64,000 nucleotides of DNA from CALVUJ01 sp045119835 (GTDB taxonomy: Bacteria > Bacillota_I > Bacilli_A > RFN20 > DUOF01). The stretch spans positions 1 to 64,000 of the forward strand of contig JBGVED010000014.1 of the NCBI GenBank assembly GCA_045119835.1, read 5' to 3'. Within the stretch, counting starts at the first letter, position 1, and each line of letters starts with the position of its first letter. Below, in pieces: positions 34,516 through 44,496 of this stretch. Position numbers and translations under genes: made by a program. Under the pieces are notes generated by a model that saw only the letters and a program-made list of their open reading frames with translations, did not search any database and was not told the DNA's origin.

Positions 34516-34991
34516 TAATTAATATTATTTTTGTTATGTTGTTTAATTTTATCAATTAATTTAGTTTCATCAACATGATAGTTATTACCAGTATTTACTA
34601 CCATTGTTTCACTAATATCATCAAATAAAGTAATGCTTTTAGTTTTATAAACAAACATATATAAAATATTGATAACAAATAAAATAGGAACAGAAATAGC
34701 AACAGACCTTAAAATATTTTGTTTAATACTTACCTTTTCCCAATCTCTTGACAAAAGCTTTAATGACATTAAATATAAACCTAATGTATGTGTTTTCATA
34801 ACCAAAACGCATAAAAACTGATACAAAAACATCGTAATAGTAAACATAAATAAAAAATAATAATCAAAATTCATAAACCTGATATCTAGAAATAAGTTAC
34901 ACAGCAAACTAAAAATAAATGTTAAAATAAGCCCTATACCGGCATCAATCAAAGTTGCAAGAAATCTTTTTTCATGTAACATCATATTCAT
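34515..34991 (-). CDS. RDD-family membrane protein
   Basis: A 158-residue membrane protein. It shows the RDD pattern: Arg and Asp in KRFLATLIDAGI at the first helix, TLGLYLMSLKLLSRD between helices, and the C-terminal LFDDISETMVV. Three to four transmembrane segments are visible. Roles of RDD proteins are mostly unknown, with some linked to Na+/H+ exchange. The start ATG 34991 overlaps the hemW TGA stop; other ATG codons lie 2 and 3 codons later. Confidence 0.8.
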   Translation of the reverse strand: MNMMLHEKRFLATLIDAGIGLILTFIFSLLCNLFLDIRFMNFDYYFLFMFTITMFLYQFLCVLVMKTHTLGLYLMSLKLLSRDWEKVSIKQNILRSVAISVPILFVINILYMFVYKTKSITLFDDISETMVVNTGNNYHVDETKLIDKIKQHNKNNIN

Positions 34992-36085
34992 CACTCTTCA
35001 TCTCCCCACATAAGTTTTACAAGAATTGTATCTAATAACATCATACCATCATAAGTTGTTTTTAATTTATTATTTTCAATTTTTAATAGTTTTTTTTCAA
35101 TAAATGATTCAACAACTACTTTATATTTTACCAAAAAATCATTATTAAATATATATTTATACTCTTTTAAATCAATTCCTTCATCAAGTCTTAACTTAAG
35201 CATTATATATTCTTTTTCACTATCTACACTATAATCTTCTTTTTCAATAACACCATTAAGATAATTACTAATATTTCTACTAGTTGTATATCTAACGCCA
35301 TTAATATAACTAGAAGCAGATACACCAATCGCGTAATACTCTTGATTATTCCAATATGTAAGATTATGCTTACTTTCATAACCAACTAAAGAAAAATTAC
35401 TGACCTCATACCTTTTATATCCCTTATTAACTAGAGTTGAATAAATATAATCATATTGCTCTCTAACAATATCTTCGTCAATCTCCTTATACTTATTTAC
35501 CTTTAACATAGTATTATCTTCCAAAATCAAACTATAAAAAGATAAATGTTTAGGATTTAAACTACTCGCTATGCTAATATCATTATCTATGATCTCAAGA
35601 CTTTGATTTTTAATACCATAAATAAAATCAAAAGAATAATTATTAATATGATATTTATTTAATAAATCAACACAATTTTTAACATCATCATATGTATGAT
35701 GCCTATTCAAAAAAGATAGTATTTTTCCATTAAAAGTTTGAACCCCTATACTAACCCTATTAACTCCATACTTAGAAAAAAGATTAATTTTACTCTCATC
35801 AATACTCTCAGGATTAACCTCAATTGTAAACTCATAATCTTCATCTAAATAAACACTTAAACTATTTAGTAATAGTTCTAATTGTTCCAAATTTAAACTA
35901 CTAGGAGTTCCTCCACCAATATATATTGTTTTTAACTTGTTATTTATTTTTAAATCTTCTAATTCTTTAATAACAACACTCAAATATTGATTTGCAAATT
36001 TTTCACTATAAAACATCTTGCAAAAATCACAATAACTGCAAATACAATCACAAAATGGTATATGAACATAAAGACTACTTATCAT
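34991..36085 (-). CDS. hemW: Radical-SAM heme chaperone HemW-like protein
   Basis: A 364-residue radical-SAM protein of the HemN/HemW group. It begins MISSLYVHIPFC and has the cluster motif CDCICSYCDF, the glycine motif GGGTPSSL and the HemW-type segment HNLTYWNNQEYYAIGVSAS. The short N-terminus without the extra catalytic extension points to HemW, not coproporphyrinogen dehydrogenase. The start at 36085 overlaps the end of the small membrane protein gene. Whether this organism makes or uses heme cannot be seen here. Confidence 0.87.
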   Translation of the reverse strand: MISSLYVHIPFCDCICSYCDFCKMFYSEKFANQYLSVVIKELEDLKINNKLKTIYIGGGTPSSLNLEQLELLLNSLSVYLDEDYEFTIEVNPESIDESKINLFSKYGVNRVSIGVQTFNGKILSFLNRHHTYDDVKNCVDLLNKYHINNYSFDFIYGIKNQSLEIIDNDISIASSLNPKHLSFYSLILEDNTMLKVNKYKEIDEDIVREQYDYIYSTLVNKGYKRYEVSNFSLVGYESKHNLTYWNNQEYYAIGVSASSYINGVRYTTSRNISNYLNGVIEKEDYSVDSEKEYIMLKLRLDEGIDLKEYKYIFNNDFLVKYKVVVESFIEKKLLKIENNKLKTTYDGMMLLDTILVKLMWGDEE

Positions 36086-36230
36086 CTTCATCCTTTTTAA
36101 TTCTTCTTTCTAAATAGTCATTCTTATCACTATAATTTTGATCTTCAACAGTAAGATGAAAAATCTTTTTTAAAAACATAACTAATAATATTAATAAAAC
36201 TATAACTCCAACAATAACAAAAAATTGCAT
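36075..36230 (-). CDS. Small single-pass membrane protein, 51 residues
   Basis: The frame starts MQFFVIVGVIVLLILLV with one N-terminal transmembrane helix, then a charged cytoplasmic tail (YLERRIKKDEDDK). AAGGGTGG lies at the right distance before the ATG. Its end overlaps the hemW start, which supports real translation and coupling. It has no close family I know. Because it is short, it is easily missed. Confidence 0.7.
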   Translation of the reverse strand: MQFFVIVGVIVLLILLVMFLKKIFHLTVEDQNYSDKNDYLERRIKKDEDDK

Positions 36231-36254
36231 AACTTACCACCCTTACTAAAATAT

Positions 36255-38897
36255 TTAATCAATATTTCTAATTAAATTTGTCCCATCAATTATATATGTA
36301 CCTCCTAATGCCTCAATAACATTACTGTTTGCATCTATATTGACCTCAATAATACCCAAATTCAACTGATAATCCTCAGCAATCAAAGTAGCATAATACT
36401 TACCATTTCCCATATAACTCTCATCACTATATATATTAATAGATACATTAATCAATTCACCATAAATATAATGACTAGTAGTATAACTATCCTTTATGCT
36501 ACCAAAAGGAATACATGTTGCAACACTATTTTGATTATCAATAAATATATAATTATAATAATCTAAATCTTCTTCTTTATATTCTAAGTAATTATCCTTC
36601 ATTACATATTTAATTTGATTATAATCATTAACTACTGCATACCCGTTATCGTATATTTCAATACTTTCAATTCGATAATGATTATTAATTTCATACCTAC
36701 CTAACATAGTGGCGCCACTAAAATCTTTCAAAACTGAAATTTCAAAAGAAGCATTAAACTTTTCTTGTCCCTCTAATCCATAAGATACATTAATTGTGCC
36801 AACACCTATATCTACAGGATTAAAATTATCTAAATTAATCATATCCTTTGTCAATACAATCTCCTCATAAAAATTGCCATTCACTTCTTCATAATACTCA
36901 ACAATAATCTTTTTCCCATCCAAAACATCTAATAACTCTTCTTTTGACATTCCAAGATAATAATCAACAAAACTTGCTTCATAAAAATCAATATCCTTAA
37001 TATTACAAATTTGAGGATCATATATATCTACAACAATATTTTCTTCAATTCCCTCATATTTAACAATCAAATCATATTTTCCTTTTTTTGTAAAATCAAC
37101 ACTACCTTCAACTATCATACTCTCATCTAAAGGAACGGATTTAGTAAACAAAACCTCTTCTGTACTATACATAACCTGTATATTTATATCTTCGTATTTT
37201 CCAAAATTAACTTTTAATTGTTCGTTAGAGTATATGCCATTAACAACCAAATTTTCCTCATCATAAACAAAAATTATAACTCCCCCATCAACATTTACAT
37301 TATATGTTTTTGAAGAATCAAAAAAATAATAAGAACTAGATTCTTTACTATTATCAAATTCAAAAAGCATATCCATAGTAACAGGTTCATAATAATAGAA
37401 AAAGCCACCCTCATATTCAGCATAATATTTTATAAATTCTCCTTGAGTAAATGGAATATCGTTTAATTTAATATATATTTCCTCTTCACCAATATAACTG
37501 CCATTATGCACCATAACATCAGAAAAATCATTCAAAGGTAAAACATTTAAATATGTAACACAATTAAAATAATCTATTTCTAATTGACTAAATTCTCCTA
37601 CAGCAAAAGCTTCAGGAGGAGTTACAATAGCACCCTCTTCAATAGCTTTATCTAACGAAATCAGATAATTATCACCATTCTTTAAAAAAACATTTAATGC
37701 TATATTAGAAAAATCAATATTTAATTCACTACCATCTGTTTTAACAATAAAATTATTTTCTTCTAATGTAATATAAGAAATAGAAGTATCTAAAGGATCT
37801 ACAATTTTTACTGAACCTGTAGTAGTAACTCCTTGATATTTTATTTTAAAATAATATTCCCCTAAAGTAGAAAAATCAATTTTATCATATCCTTCATTTT
37901 CATCTACAACATACATATAATCTTCTACATCAATATATTTATGCGTGCCATTTTCATACTCAACATATAATCTAAGTTTTCTAACTTCTCCATCATTACA
38001 AACATCAATATAATAATCACCATCATAACCTATATAAGTAACTTTTGAAGGAATGAGAATCTTAATAACTTCAGGTTCCCTATTTCCATCATAAGAAAAA
38101 GTATAAATCATATATTCATTGCCATCATTATCAATTTCATATGATACATCAACTCCACTAATAGAAGCTCCATCTTTTCCATCTTCACCTTTAAAAGAAC
38201 CAACAAGTATCCAACCACTAGAAACCTTTTCATATAAATTATAATTTAATTTATCTAAATATAAATCACTTAAAACACCTAAAGTTGACTCAGGAACACC
38301 TTCACCGCTTAAAATGCTCTTTCCATTTTCACCATCATCACCCTTAACATTAGAAACAAGTTCCCAACCTTGACTTTTTTTTGCATAAACATTCCCAGTT
38401 ATTGTATGAAAATATAAATCATTTACTTTTCCTAGTTCATTTGAAGGAACATCATCGCCACTATACCAAGTAGCTCCATCTTTTCCAGCATCTCCATCTT
38501 CTCCTTTAATATTTGAAGAAACAACCCAACCGGTTGAAGTTTTTACGTAAATATTATTAGTAGATGTTTGTAAATACAAATCACCTTCTTTACCAATTGA
38601 AGCAACAGGAATTTCATCTCCACTATACCAAGTAGCACCATCTTTTCCTGGCAATCCATCATCACCTTTTTCACCCTTATCGCCCTTATCACCTTTAATA
38701 GTTTCAAGCCAAACTTCATAAGAATCAGGAGTTTCTCCTTTAGCACTCATATATGCAACATACAAATCATATATTTTTTCTTGTTCACTTTTAATTTTTT
38801 CATCATCTTTGTTACACTTACACCCAACTAAAGAACTACCAATACCAAAAACTAAGGCCAATGCCATAGTATATTTTAAAATTTTTTTCTTTTTCAT
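36255..38897 (-). CDS. Lipoprotein with collagen-like linkers and repeated beta modules
   Basis: An 880-residue lipoprotein with lipobox SSLVGC. After an IYDLYVAYMSAKGETPDSYE segment comes a collagen-like tract (KGDKGDKGEKGDDG). Three modules of about 50 residues follow, of the type ATWYSGDxxP...GKxxDLYxxTxxxNxYxKxxxGW, each closed by a KGEDG-like tract. The rest (about 270-880) is acidic, Tyr-rich and appears made of Ig-like or bacterial beta-sandwich domains. It is a more distant paralogue of the two other collagen-tract lipoproteins. The 51-residue gene, hemW and the RDD gene follow without a terminator. Confidence 0.78.
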   Translation of the reverse strand: MKKKKILKYTMALALVFGIGSSLVGCKCNKDDEKIKSEQEKIYDLYVAYMSAKGETPDSYEVWLETIKGDKGDKGEKGDDGLPGKDGATWYSGDEIPVASIGKEGDLYLQTSTNNIYVKTSTGWVVSSNIKGEDGDAGKDGATWYSGDDVPSNELGKVNDLYFHTITGNVYAKKSQGWELVSNVKGDDGENGKSILSGEGVPESTLGVLSDLYLDKLNYNLYEKVSSGWILVGSFKGEDGKDGASISGVDVSYEIDNDGNEYMIYTFSYDGNREPEVIKILIPSKVTYIGYDGDYYIDVCNDGEVRKLRLYVEYENGTHKYIDVEDYMYVVDENEGYDKIDFSTLGEYYFKIKYQGVTTTGSVKIVDPLDTSISYITLEENNFIVKTDGSELNIDFSNIALNVFLKNGDNYLISLDKAIEEGAIVTPPEAFAVGEFSQLEIDYFNCVTYLNVLPLNDFSDVMVHNGSYIGEEEIYIKLNDIPFTQGEFIKYYAEYEGGFFYYYEPVTMDMLFEFDNSKESSSYYFFDSSKTYNVNVDGGVIIFVYDEENLVVNGIYSNEQLKVNFGKYEDINIQVMYSTEEVLFTKSVPLDESMIVEGSVDFTKKGKYDLIVKYEGIEENIVVDIYDPQICNIKDIDFYEASFVDYYLGMSKEELLDVLDGKKIIVEYYEEVNGNFYEEIVLTKDMINLDNFNPVDIGVGTINVSYGLEGQEKFNASFEISVLKDFSGATMLGRYEINNHYRIESIEIYDNGYAVVNDYNQIKYVMKDNYLEYKEEDLDYYNYIFIDNQNSVATCIPFGSIKDSYTTSHYIYGELINVSINIYSDESYMGNGKYYATLIAEDYQLNLGIIEVNIDANSNVIEALGGTYIIDGTNLIRNID

Positions 38898-38994
38898 AAA
38901 ATTCCTCTTTTCTCCGACAACTAATTTATATCATAAACCATTAGAAAAATAAATATTTAGCAATAATATAGTAAAAAACAACAACTTTTATAAC

Positions 38995-39025
38995 AAAAAA
39001 AGAATGAATAGCTAGTTCATTCTTT
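38995..39025 (-). terminator. Intrinsic terminator after lepA
   Basis: AAAGAATGAA/TTCATTCTTT with a seven-base loop, followed by T7 on the minus strand. Confidence 0.85.
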
Positions 39026-39037
39026 TACAATATTTTC

Positions 39038-40840
39038 CTAATCGTCATCAACAGATAAAACAGCCATAAAAGCTTCTTGAGGAACTTCAACACTTCCCAC
39101 CGCTTTCATTCTTTTTTTACCCTCTTTTTGTTTTTCAAGAAGTTTTTTCTTACGCGTAATATCTCCACCATAACATTTAGCAAGCACATCTTTTCTCATA
39201 GCTTTAATCGTGCTTCTTGCAATAGCTTTATTATTAATGCATGCTTGAATTGGAACTTCAAATTGCTGACGAGGTATAATTTCTTTTAATTTACTACATA
39301 TATAATTACCTCTACTATATGCAAAATCTCTATGTACAATAATAGATAATGCATCTAATCCTTCACCATTAATTAAAATATCCATTTTAACAAGTTTGGC
39401 TTCACGATACCCTACTAATTCATAATCAAAAGAAGCATATCCTTTAGTAGAAGACTTAAGTTTATCAAAAAAATCAAATACGATTTCAGCTAAAGGTATT
39501 TCATATATTAACTGCATTCTATTGTGATCAATATATACTAAATCAACATAAACTCCTCTTTTCTTTTGACAAAGCTCCATCAAAGGACCTACATATTCAT
39601 TTGGAGTCATAATACTAACACGTACAACTGGTTCTTCAATTCTAGAAATTCTTTGAACATCAGGAAGTTTACTAGGATTATCTATCTCAATCATACTTCC
39701 ATCCGTCAAATAAACATGATAAATAACAGAAGGTGCTGTAGCGATAAGCGGTATATTAAACTCTCTTTCAATCCTCTCTTCACTAACATCCATATGAAGT
39801 AGCCCTAAAAAACCACATCTAAAACCAAAGCCTAAAGCCTGAGATGTTTCTGGTTCAAAAACAATTGAGTCATCATTTAATTTAAGTTTTTCTAAAGCAT
39901 CTTTTAAATCATTATATTTAGCGTTATCAATAGGATAAATACCAGAATATACCATAGGAACCATTTCTCTATATCCAGGAAGTGGTTCTTTGCATGGGTT
40001 ATTTGCAAGAGTTAATGTATCACCAACGTGAACATCTTTAACTAATTTAATAGAAGCACCAACCCAACCAACTTCACCAGCTACTAAACAATCTTTTTTT
40101 ACTTCTTTAGGAGTTCTAACACCAAGTTCGACAACATCATACTCTGCACCATTAGACATCATTCTAATTCTGTCTCCAACTTTAATTTTTCCTTCTTTAA
40201 CTCTAATTTGCATAATTACGCCTCTATAAGAATCATAATATGAATCAAAGATTAAAGCTTGTAAAGGAGCCTCATCATCACCTACTGGAGAAGGAATATA
40301 TTTAACTATTGCCTCTAAAACCTCGTCTACACCAAGCCCAGTTTTAGCACTTATTAAAGGAGCATGCTCACTAACAAGTCCAATAACATCTTCAATTTCT
40401 TGTTTCACTCTATCAGGCTCTGCACTTGGTAAATCAACCTTATTTACAACAGGAACTATTTCTAACTCATTATCTAAAGCCAAATATACATTAGCTATTG
40501 TTTGAGCTTGTATTCCCTGGGTTGAATCAACTACTAACAAAGCTCCCTCACACGCTGCAAGAGATCTTGAAACTTCATATGCAAAGTCTACATGTCCTGG
40601 AGTATCAATTAAATGAAAAGTATAAGTTTCTCCATCTTTTGCTTTATACTCTAATTGAACACTATTTAGCTTTATTGTAATTCCTCTTTCTCTTTCTATA
40701 TCCATATTATCAAGAAGTTGTTCTTTCATTTCTCTTTTATCTACTCTACCAGTCATTTCTATTATTCTATCTGCTAAAGTTGATTTTCCATGATCAATAT
40801 GCGCTATTATTGAAAAATTTCTTATTTTACTCTTATCCAT
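39038..40840 (-). CDS. lepA: Elongation factor 4 (LepA)
   Basis: A 600-residue ribosomal GTPase. The G domain has AHIDHGKST (P-loop), DTPGHVDF (G3) and NKVDLP (G4), followed by EF-G-like domains and the LepA-specific C-terminal domain (the RSTIKAMRKDVLAKCYGGD region, then a basic tail). The ATG 40840 (MDKSKIRNF) with GGTGAG upstream is preferred to a GTG at 40852 that would overlap the previous stop. It follows the zinc-ribbon gene directly. Confidence 0.97.
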   Translation of the reverse strand: MDKSKIRNFSIIAHIDHGKSTLADRIIEMTGRVDKREMKEQLLDNMDIERERGITIKLNSVQLEYKAKDGETYTFHLIDTPGHVDFAYEVSRSLAACEGALLVVDSTQGIQAQTIANVYLALDNELEIVPVVNKVDLPSAEPDRVKQEIEDVIGLVSEHAPLISAKTGLGVDEVLEAIVKYIPSPVGDDEAPLQALIFDSYYDSYRGVIMQIRVKEGKIKVGDRIRMMSNGAEYDVVELGVRTPKEVKKDCLVAGEVGWVGASIKLVKDVHVGDTLTLANNPCKEPLPGYREMVPMVYSGIYPIDNAKYNDLKDALEKLKLNDDSIVFEPETSQALGFGFRCGFLGLLHMDVSEERIEREFNIPLIATAPSVIYHVYLTDGSMIEIDNPSKLPDVQRISRIEEPVVRVSIMTPNEYVGPLMELCQKKRGVYVDLVYIDHNRMQLIYEIPLAEIVFDFFDKLKSSTKGYASFDYELVGYREAKLVKMDILINGEGLDALSIIVHRDFAYSRGNYICSKLKEIIPRQQFEVPIQACINNKAIARSTIKAMRKDVLAKCYGGDITRKKKLLEKQKEGKKRMKAVGSVEVPQEAFMAVLSVDDD

Positions 40841-40851
40841 TTTCTCACCCA

Positions 40852-41247
40852 CTACAAATTTTTATATATTTCCATTAATAATTTAATTTTTTGACCTTTA
40901 TTATCGCTATTGCCTTCGTTATTAGAATCACTAGTAAACATAACAAGTACATAAGGCAAAAAAGAAGTAATAATTGTAGAAACAATTGCTCCTATAAGAA
41001 TAGCTTTAGCTTTTTCTCTTTCACCATCAAAAATAATCCAACTAACAATGAATCCAATATAAGGCAATACAAGTCCCAATAAAAACCATAATATTATTTT
41101 TTTATTTTTTATCCTTTTGCCGTGATTAACATGATAAACATTCATATATTCTTTATGATTAACATATGTATCCACCATAGCCCCACATTTAGGACAAATA
41201 ACAACGCCATCTTCACACATTTCATCACAATGTAAACATTTTTTCAT
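40852..41247 (-). CDS. Zinc-ribbon membrane protein
   Basis: A 131-residue protein with an N-terminal zinc ribbon (CLHC...CPKC), a short basic linker and two transmembrane helices (about 50-70 and 83-105). The C-terminus is polar. Such zinc-ribbon plus membrane proteins are common in Firmicutes and have no firm function. It immediately precedes lepA and probably shares its transcript. Confidence 0.75.
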   Translation of the reverse strand: MKKCLHCDEMCEDGVVICPKCGAMVDTYVNHKEYMNVYHVNHGKRIKNKKIILWFLLGLVLPYIGFIVSWIIFDGEREKAKAILIGAIVSTIITSFLPYVLVMFTSDSNNEGNSDNKGQKIKLLMEIYKNL

Positions 41248-41306
41248 TCCTCAATCACCTTAACTAATTATATTAATATATTAAATATCTTTCCATAAAT
41301 TAAAGA

Positions 41307-44300
41307 TTATTTTTTTCCTTTTCTTTTTTTATCATTCGTTTCAATCTTATCGACTATTGGTTTCATAACCACATCGTATTTTTCTTTACTTTCTTCTATA
41401 AAATTAATTAACTCATCATAATTTAATTCATCTAATAATCTTTCGAATGCCTTTACTTCACGCATTCTCCTATTATAAACATCATCATTACTGCATCCTC
41501 CATCATAATGGCCATGATCCTTATAATTAACAAAAATAACATAATAACAATTAAAATATTTGTTTTTTACAGGAATAAAATAGACCCTAACAGGAGTTCT
41601 ACTTTCCCTCCTAGACAAAATTCCATCTCTTTGATCTATAAATTTCTCTACATTTTCACCACTTGCATTTTTCATAAAAGAAGGAGATAAAATACTAAAA
41701 TCTGTATCACCCAAAAATTTATGAACTTTTTCAATAAAATTTCTATCATTAGGAATCTCACTTAAATCAATTCCCTCAGAAAACAAAATCAAATTTTTAC
41801 CTTCTAATAATTCCATGATTCTTTCTTCATCATTTCTATTATCTTCGTTTACATAACTATCTAATTGATTAATTGTAAAAGTTTTAAGACTAATAAACGA
41901 CTCCTCAATATTATCTTTAAGTTCACTTCTGTTCATAATAGAATTTAAATAATTTAAATTTTCAACTTGCCTATCTAATAATTGAACTTTTAACTCTATT
42001 TCTTTAATAGTTTCAATTGTTGAGTTCTTCTTCTTATCACTTTTAACTTGTCTTTCTGCTTTAAAGTTTGTTAAAAATCTATCTAAATCTTTTTTTACAG
42101 CTTCACTATCAATAGAATTAATTAACAATTTAATTTGTTCGATAGTATAATCGCTATCTCTTTTTTCAATCTCATAAACAGAAGCTGTTTCCTTCTTTAA
42201 ATCCAATTCTTCACTAATATCACTTAACTCATATTCACATTTTTCTTTTTTGCTTGCGATAACATCTATAACTCTATTTTTATATGTAGCATATGGAACA
42301 TTTCCATATACCTCCAAATATAATTCAAATATTTCCTCTACTACTCTATTCAAGCCAAAAGCATCAATATTATTTTCCTTTTCTAATTCAACTAAAAGTG
42401 TATTTAAACGCCTAACCTTCTCTTGTCTTTCGTTATACTTATTCATAACAGACTCAAGATTTTCATATAAAATATAACCATCAGTAACAATATCCTCAGC
42501 ATCAAACAATCTGGAATTGTTAATATCTAAATTAATATATCTAAAATCTCTTTTCATCAATTGTCCTTCATCTAAATTTCTATAATCTTTAGATCTATAA
42601 TAGTATAATTCGCAAGAAAGAAGATCATAAAAATTATAATCACTATTTTCATTTAAAAGACACCTCTTTATTATTACTTCTAAATCACTACTAGTAATCA
42701 TAAACAATTCAGAATTAAGCTCCATTATCCTTTTAAAATCTTTCTCATCAAACAAATCCTTAATTTTCATCAAAACATTACTTCCAGTAGAATACAAATC
42801 TTGACTTAAAAGAGTATATATCATATCCTCATCAAAATTAAAATTCGCAAAATTAATATCACACATGCCACATTTTTCATCCAAATAATTCAAATTATGC
42901 ATCAATCTAGGCAAACTAGATTCCATTAAAAATTTATAATTATTTTCTTTAATCTTATCAAAAAACTTATAAGTCAAAAAATTTTTATTAATCCTAAAAT
43001 CAGGATACTTATATCCATATTCTTTTAATGAACAATCTCCTTTTAAAAACTTTAATAATTCAGGCAATTTATTATCTTTTAGTAACAAATCAGGATTATT
43101 AACCAAAATTGTTTCAAAAATATTATCTATAAAATCTGTTTCCTTAAAATTCTTACTAACATATTCTTTAAACTCCTTTAAAGAATTATTAATAATTTTT
43201 AATTTATTTATATCTGCTTCTTTAAAGAACTCAGCACACTTTTCGCCTACAACTTTTAAATCTTGTACACTTATTTCAGTATTTTCTAAAATATAATCTA
43301 CAATTTCCTTAAACTTTTTAGAATCATATTCAATAAAGAAATCCTTACAATTTTTGACCATTAAACCAATAAGTTCATCAATTCCACTCTTACTAGAAGT
43401 GCTAGGAATAACTAAATCATTAATATAAGAAGTACAATTAGCAAAAAAATTATCAAATTCATTACTTAAAAACTCTCTTTGAACACTAGCTCTACTTTCA
43501 TATATATTTTTTATATTGCTTATGATATCTTTACTAACACCTACTTGTATATTATTGTTATTATTTATTGTTTCAATCAACTTGGAAAACGATAACACAA
43601 CATTACTTTCAGTAACTACATCAATCTTTTCTACCTCTCTAATAACACTTTCCTTTTTTGTATTAAATTGTTCTCTTCTTGTAACAATATTAGCTAAATA
43701 TTTCATTACATAATCAGTAGTTATTTTTTCATCAGTAACATTACTAACTGCATTTTTAATTAAAACAAACAATTCATTTTCAAAAATAGGATAGTATTCC
43801 TTGATTATATCACTAAAATGTAAATCATCTAATTCTCTAAAATATTCAAACATAGAATAAAACTCTTCACTAGTAAGAACATTTTTATATTTTTCTTCTA
43901 ATTCATTAAAACCTTTTTCAATTCTATGTAAATATTTAAAAATAGTACATACACTTCTATTAACATTATACCCACTACAATATCTATTATAAATTTCCTT
44001 AGTTAAATCAATAATAGATATCTCATTATTCAACACCCCTTGATCATAAACCATTTTAAAAGCTGTTCGTGCAAGTGCAATATTAGCAAGTGCATAATTA
44101 TTATCATAACCATAAAGATCCATATTTAATTCCTTAAATATAGTATGCACCGCATACAAATATTCTGATCTAGGAACTACTTTATTATCATTATTTTTAC
44201 TGCCAATAACATTTCTAACTTTATAAGTAGTTTCAAGTAATTTTTTAAATAAATAAACATCATACTCAAAGTCTTTTAATATATTTTCAATTATCAAATA

Positions 44301-44435
44301 TTCTTCAAAAGCAAAAACACGAACATTAGAAAATAAATTCCCCTTTAAATAGTCAAGCAATTTCCTTTTTCGTCTTTCCTCAATTGAATCATCACATTCA
44401 ATTCTTTGCATAAAATTTCTAAATTCATTTACCAT
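41307..44435 (-). CDS. Large orphan cytoplasmic protein, 1042 residues
   Basis: I recognise no family. The protein has no signal peptide or membrane helix. It is mainly alpha-helical by composition, with Lys/Glu/Asn-rich stretches and a clear coiled coil around residues 730-860. A compact C-terminal part (about 940-1010) looks like a separate alpha/beta domain: RVYFIPVKNKYFNCYYVIF, then YKDHGHYDGG and a helix. Its strand pattern vaguely recalls RelE-type folds, which is only a suggestion. ATG 44435 follows GGTGG. It stands alone behind the dxs terminator with its own extended -10 promoter. Confidence 0.8.
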   Translation of the reverse strand: MVNEFRNFMQRIECDDSIEERRKRKLLDYLKGNLFSNVRVFAFEEYLIIENILKDFEYDVYLFKKLLETTYKVRNVIGSKNNDNKVVPRSEYLYAVHTIFKELNMDLYGYDNNYALANIALARTAFKMVYDQGVLNNEISIIDLTKEIYNRYCSGYNVNRSVCTIFKYLHRIEKGFNELEEKYKNVLTSEEFYSMFEYFRELDDLHFSDIIKEYYPIFENELFVLIKNAVSNVTDEKITTDYVMKYLANIVTRREQFNTKKESVIREVEKIDVVTESNVVLSFSKLIETINNNNNIQVGVSKDIISNIKNIYESRASVQREFLSNEFDNFFANCTSYINDLVIPSTSSKSGIDELIGLMVKNCKDFFIEYDSKKFKEIVDYILENTEISVQDLKVVGEKCAEFFKEADINKLKIINNSLKEFKEYVSKNFKETDFIDNIFETILVNNPDLLLKDNKLPELLKFLKGDCSLKEYGYKYPDFRINKNFLTYKFFDKIKENNYKFLMESSLPRLMHNLNYLDEKCGMCDINFANFNFDEDMIYTLLSQDLYSTGSNVLMKIKDLFDEKDFKRIMELNSELFMITSSDLEVIIKRCLLNENSDYNFYDLLSCELYYYRSKDYRNLDEGQLMKRDFRYINLDINNSRLFDAEDIVTDGYILYENLESVMNKYNERQEKVRRLNTLLVELEKENNIDAFGLNRVVEEIFELYLEVYGNVPYATYKNRVIDVIASKKEKCEYELSDISEELDLKKETASVYEIEKRDSDYTIEQIKLLINSIDSEAVKKDLDRFLTNFKAERQVKSDKKKNSTIETIKEIELKVQLLDRQVENLNYLNSIMNRSELKDNIEESFISLKTFTINQLDSYVNEDNRNDEERIMELLEGKNLILFSEGIDLSEIPNDRNFIEKVHKFLGDTDFSILSPSFMKNASGENVEKFIDQRDGILSRRESRTPVRVYFIPVKNKYFNCYYVIFVNYKDHGHYDGGCSNDDVYNRRMREVKAFERLLDELNYDELINFIEESKEKYDVVMKPIVDKIETNDKKRKGKK

Positions 44436-44453
44436 TTTAACCACCACATAAAC

Positions 44454-44462
44454 ATTATAACA
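44454..44462 (-). promoter_or_regulatory. Extended -10 promoter of the 1042-residue orphan gene
   Basis: TGTTATAAT lies between the dxs terminator and the start codon. Transcription would begin about 12 bases before the ATG, so the leader is very short. No -35 is apparent. Confidence 0.5.
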
Positions 44463-44469
44463 TTTTTAC

Positions 44470-44496
44470 AAAAAAAGTAGAATAACCATTCTACTT
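44470..44496 (-). terminator. Intrinsic terminator overlapping the dxs stop
   Basis: AAGTAGAAT/ATTCTACTT with a small GGTT loop, then T7 on the minus strand. Confidence 0.9.

Noticed and set aside
34991..36085. Mycoplasma genetic code (TGA as Trp)
   Set aside because: hemW ends in TGA at the expected protein end and Trp positions I checked use TGG, so code 11 applies.
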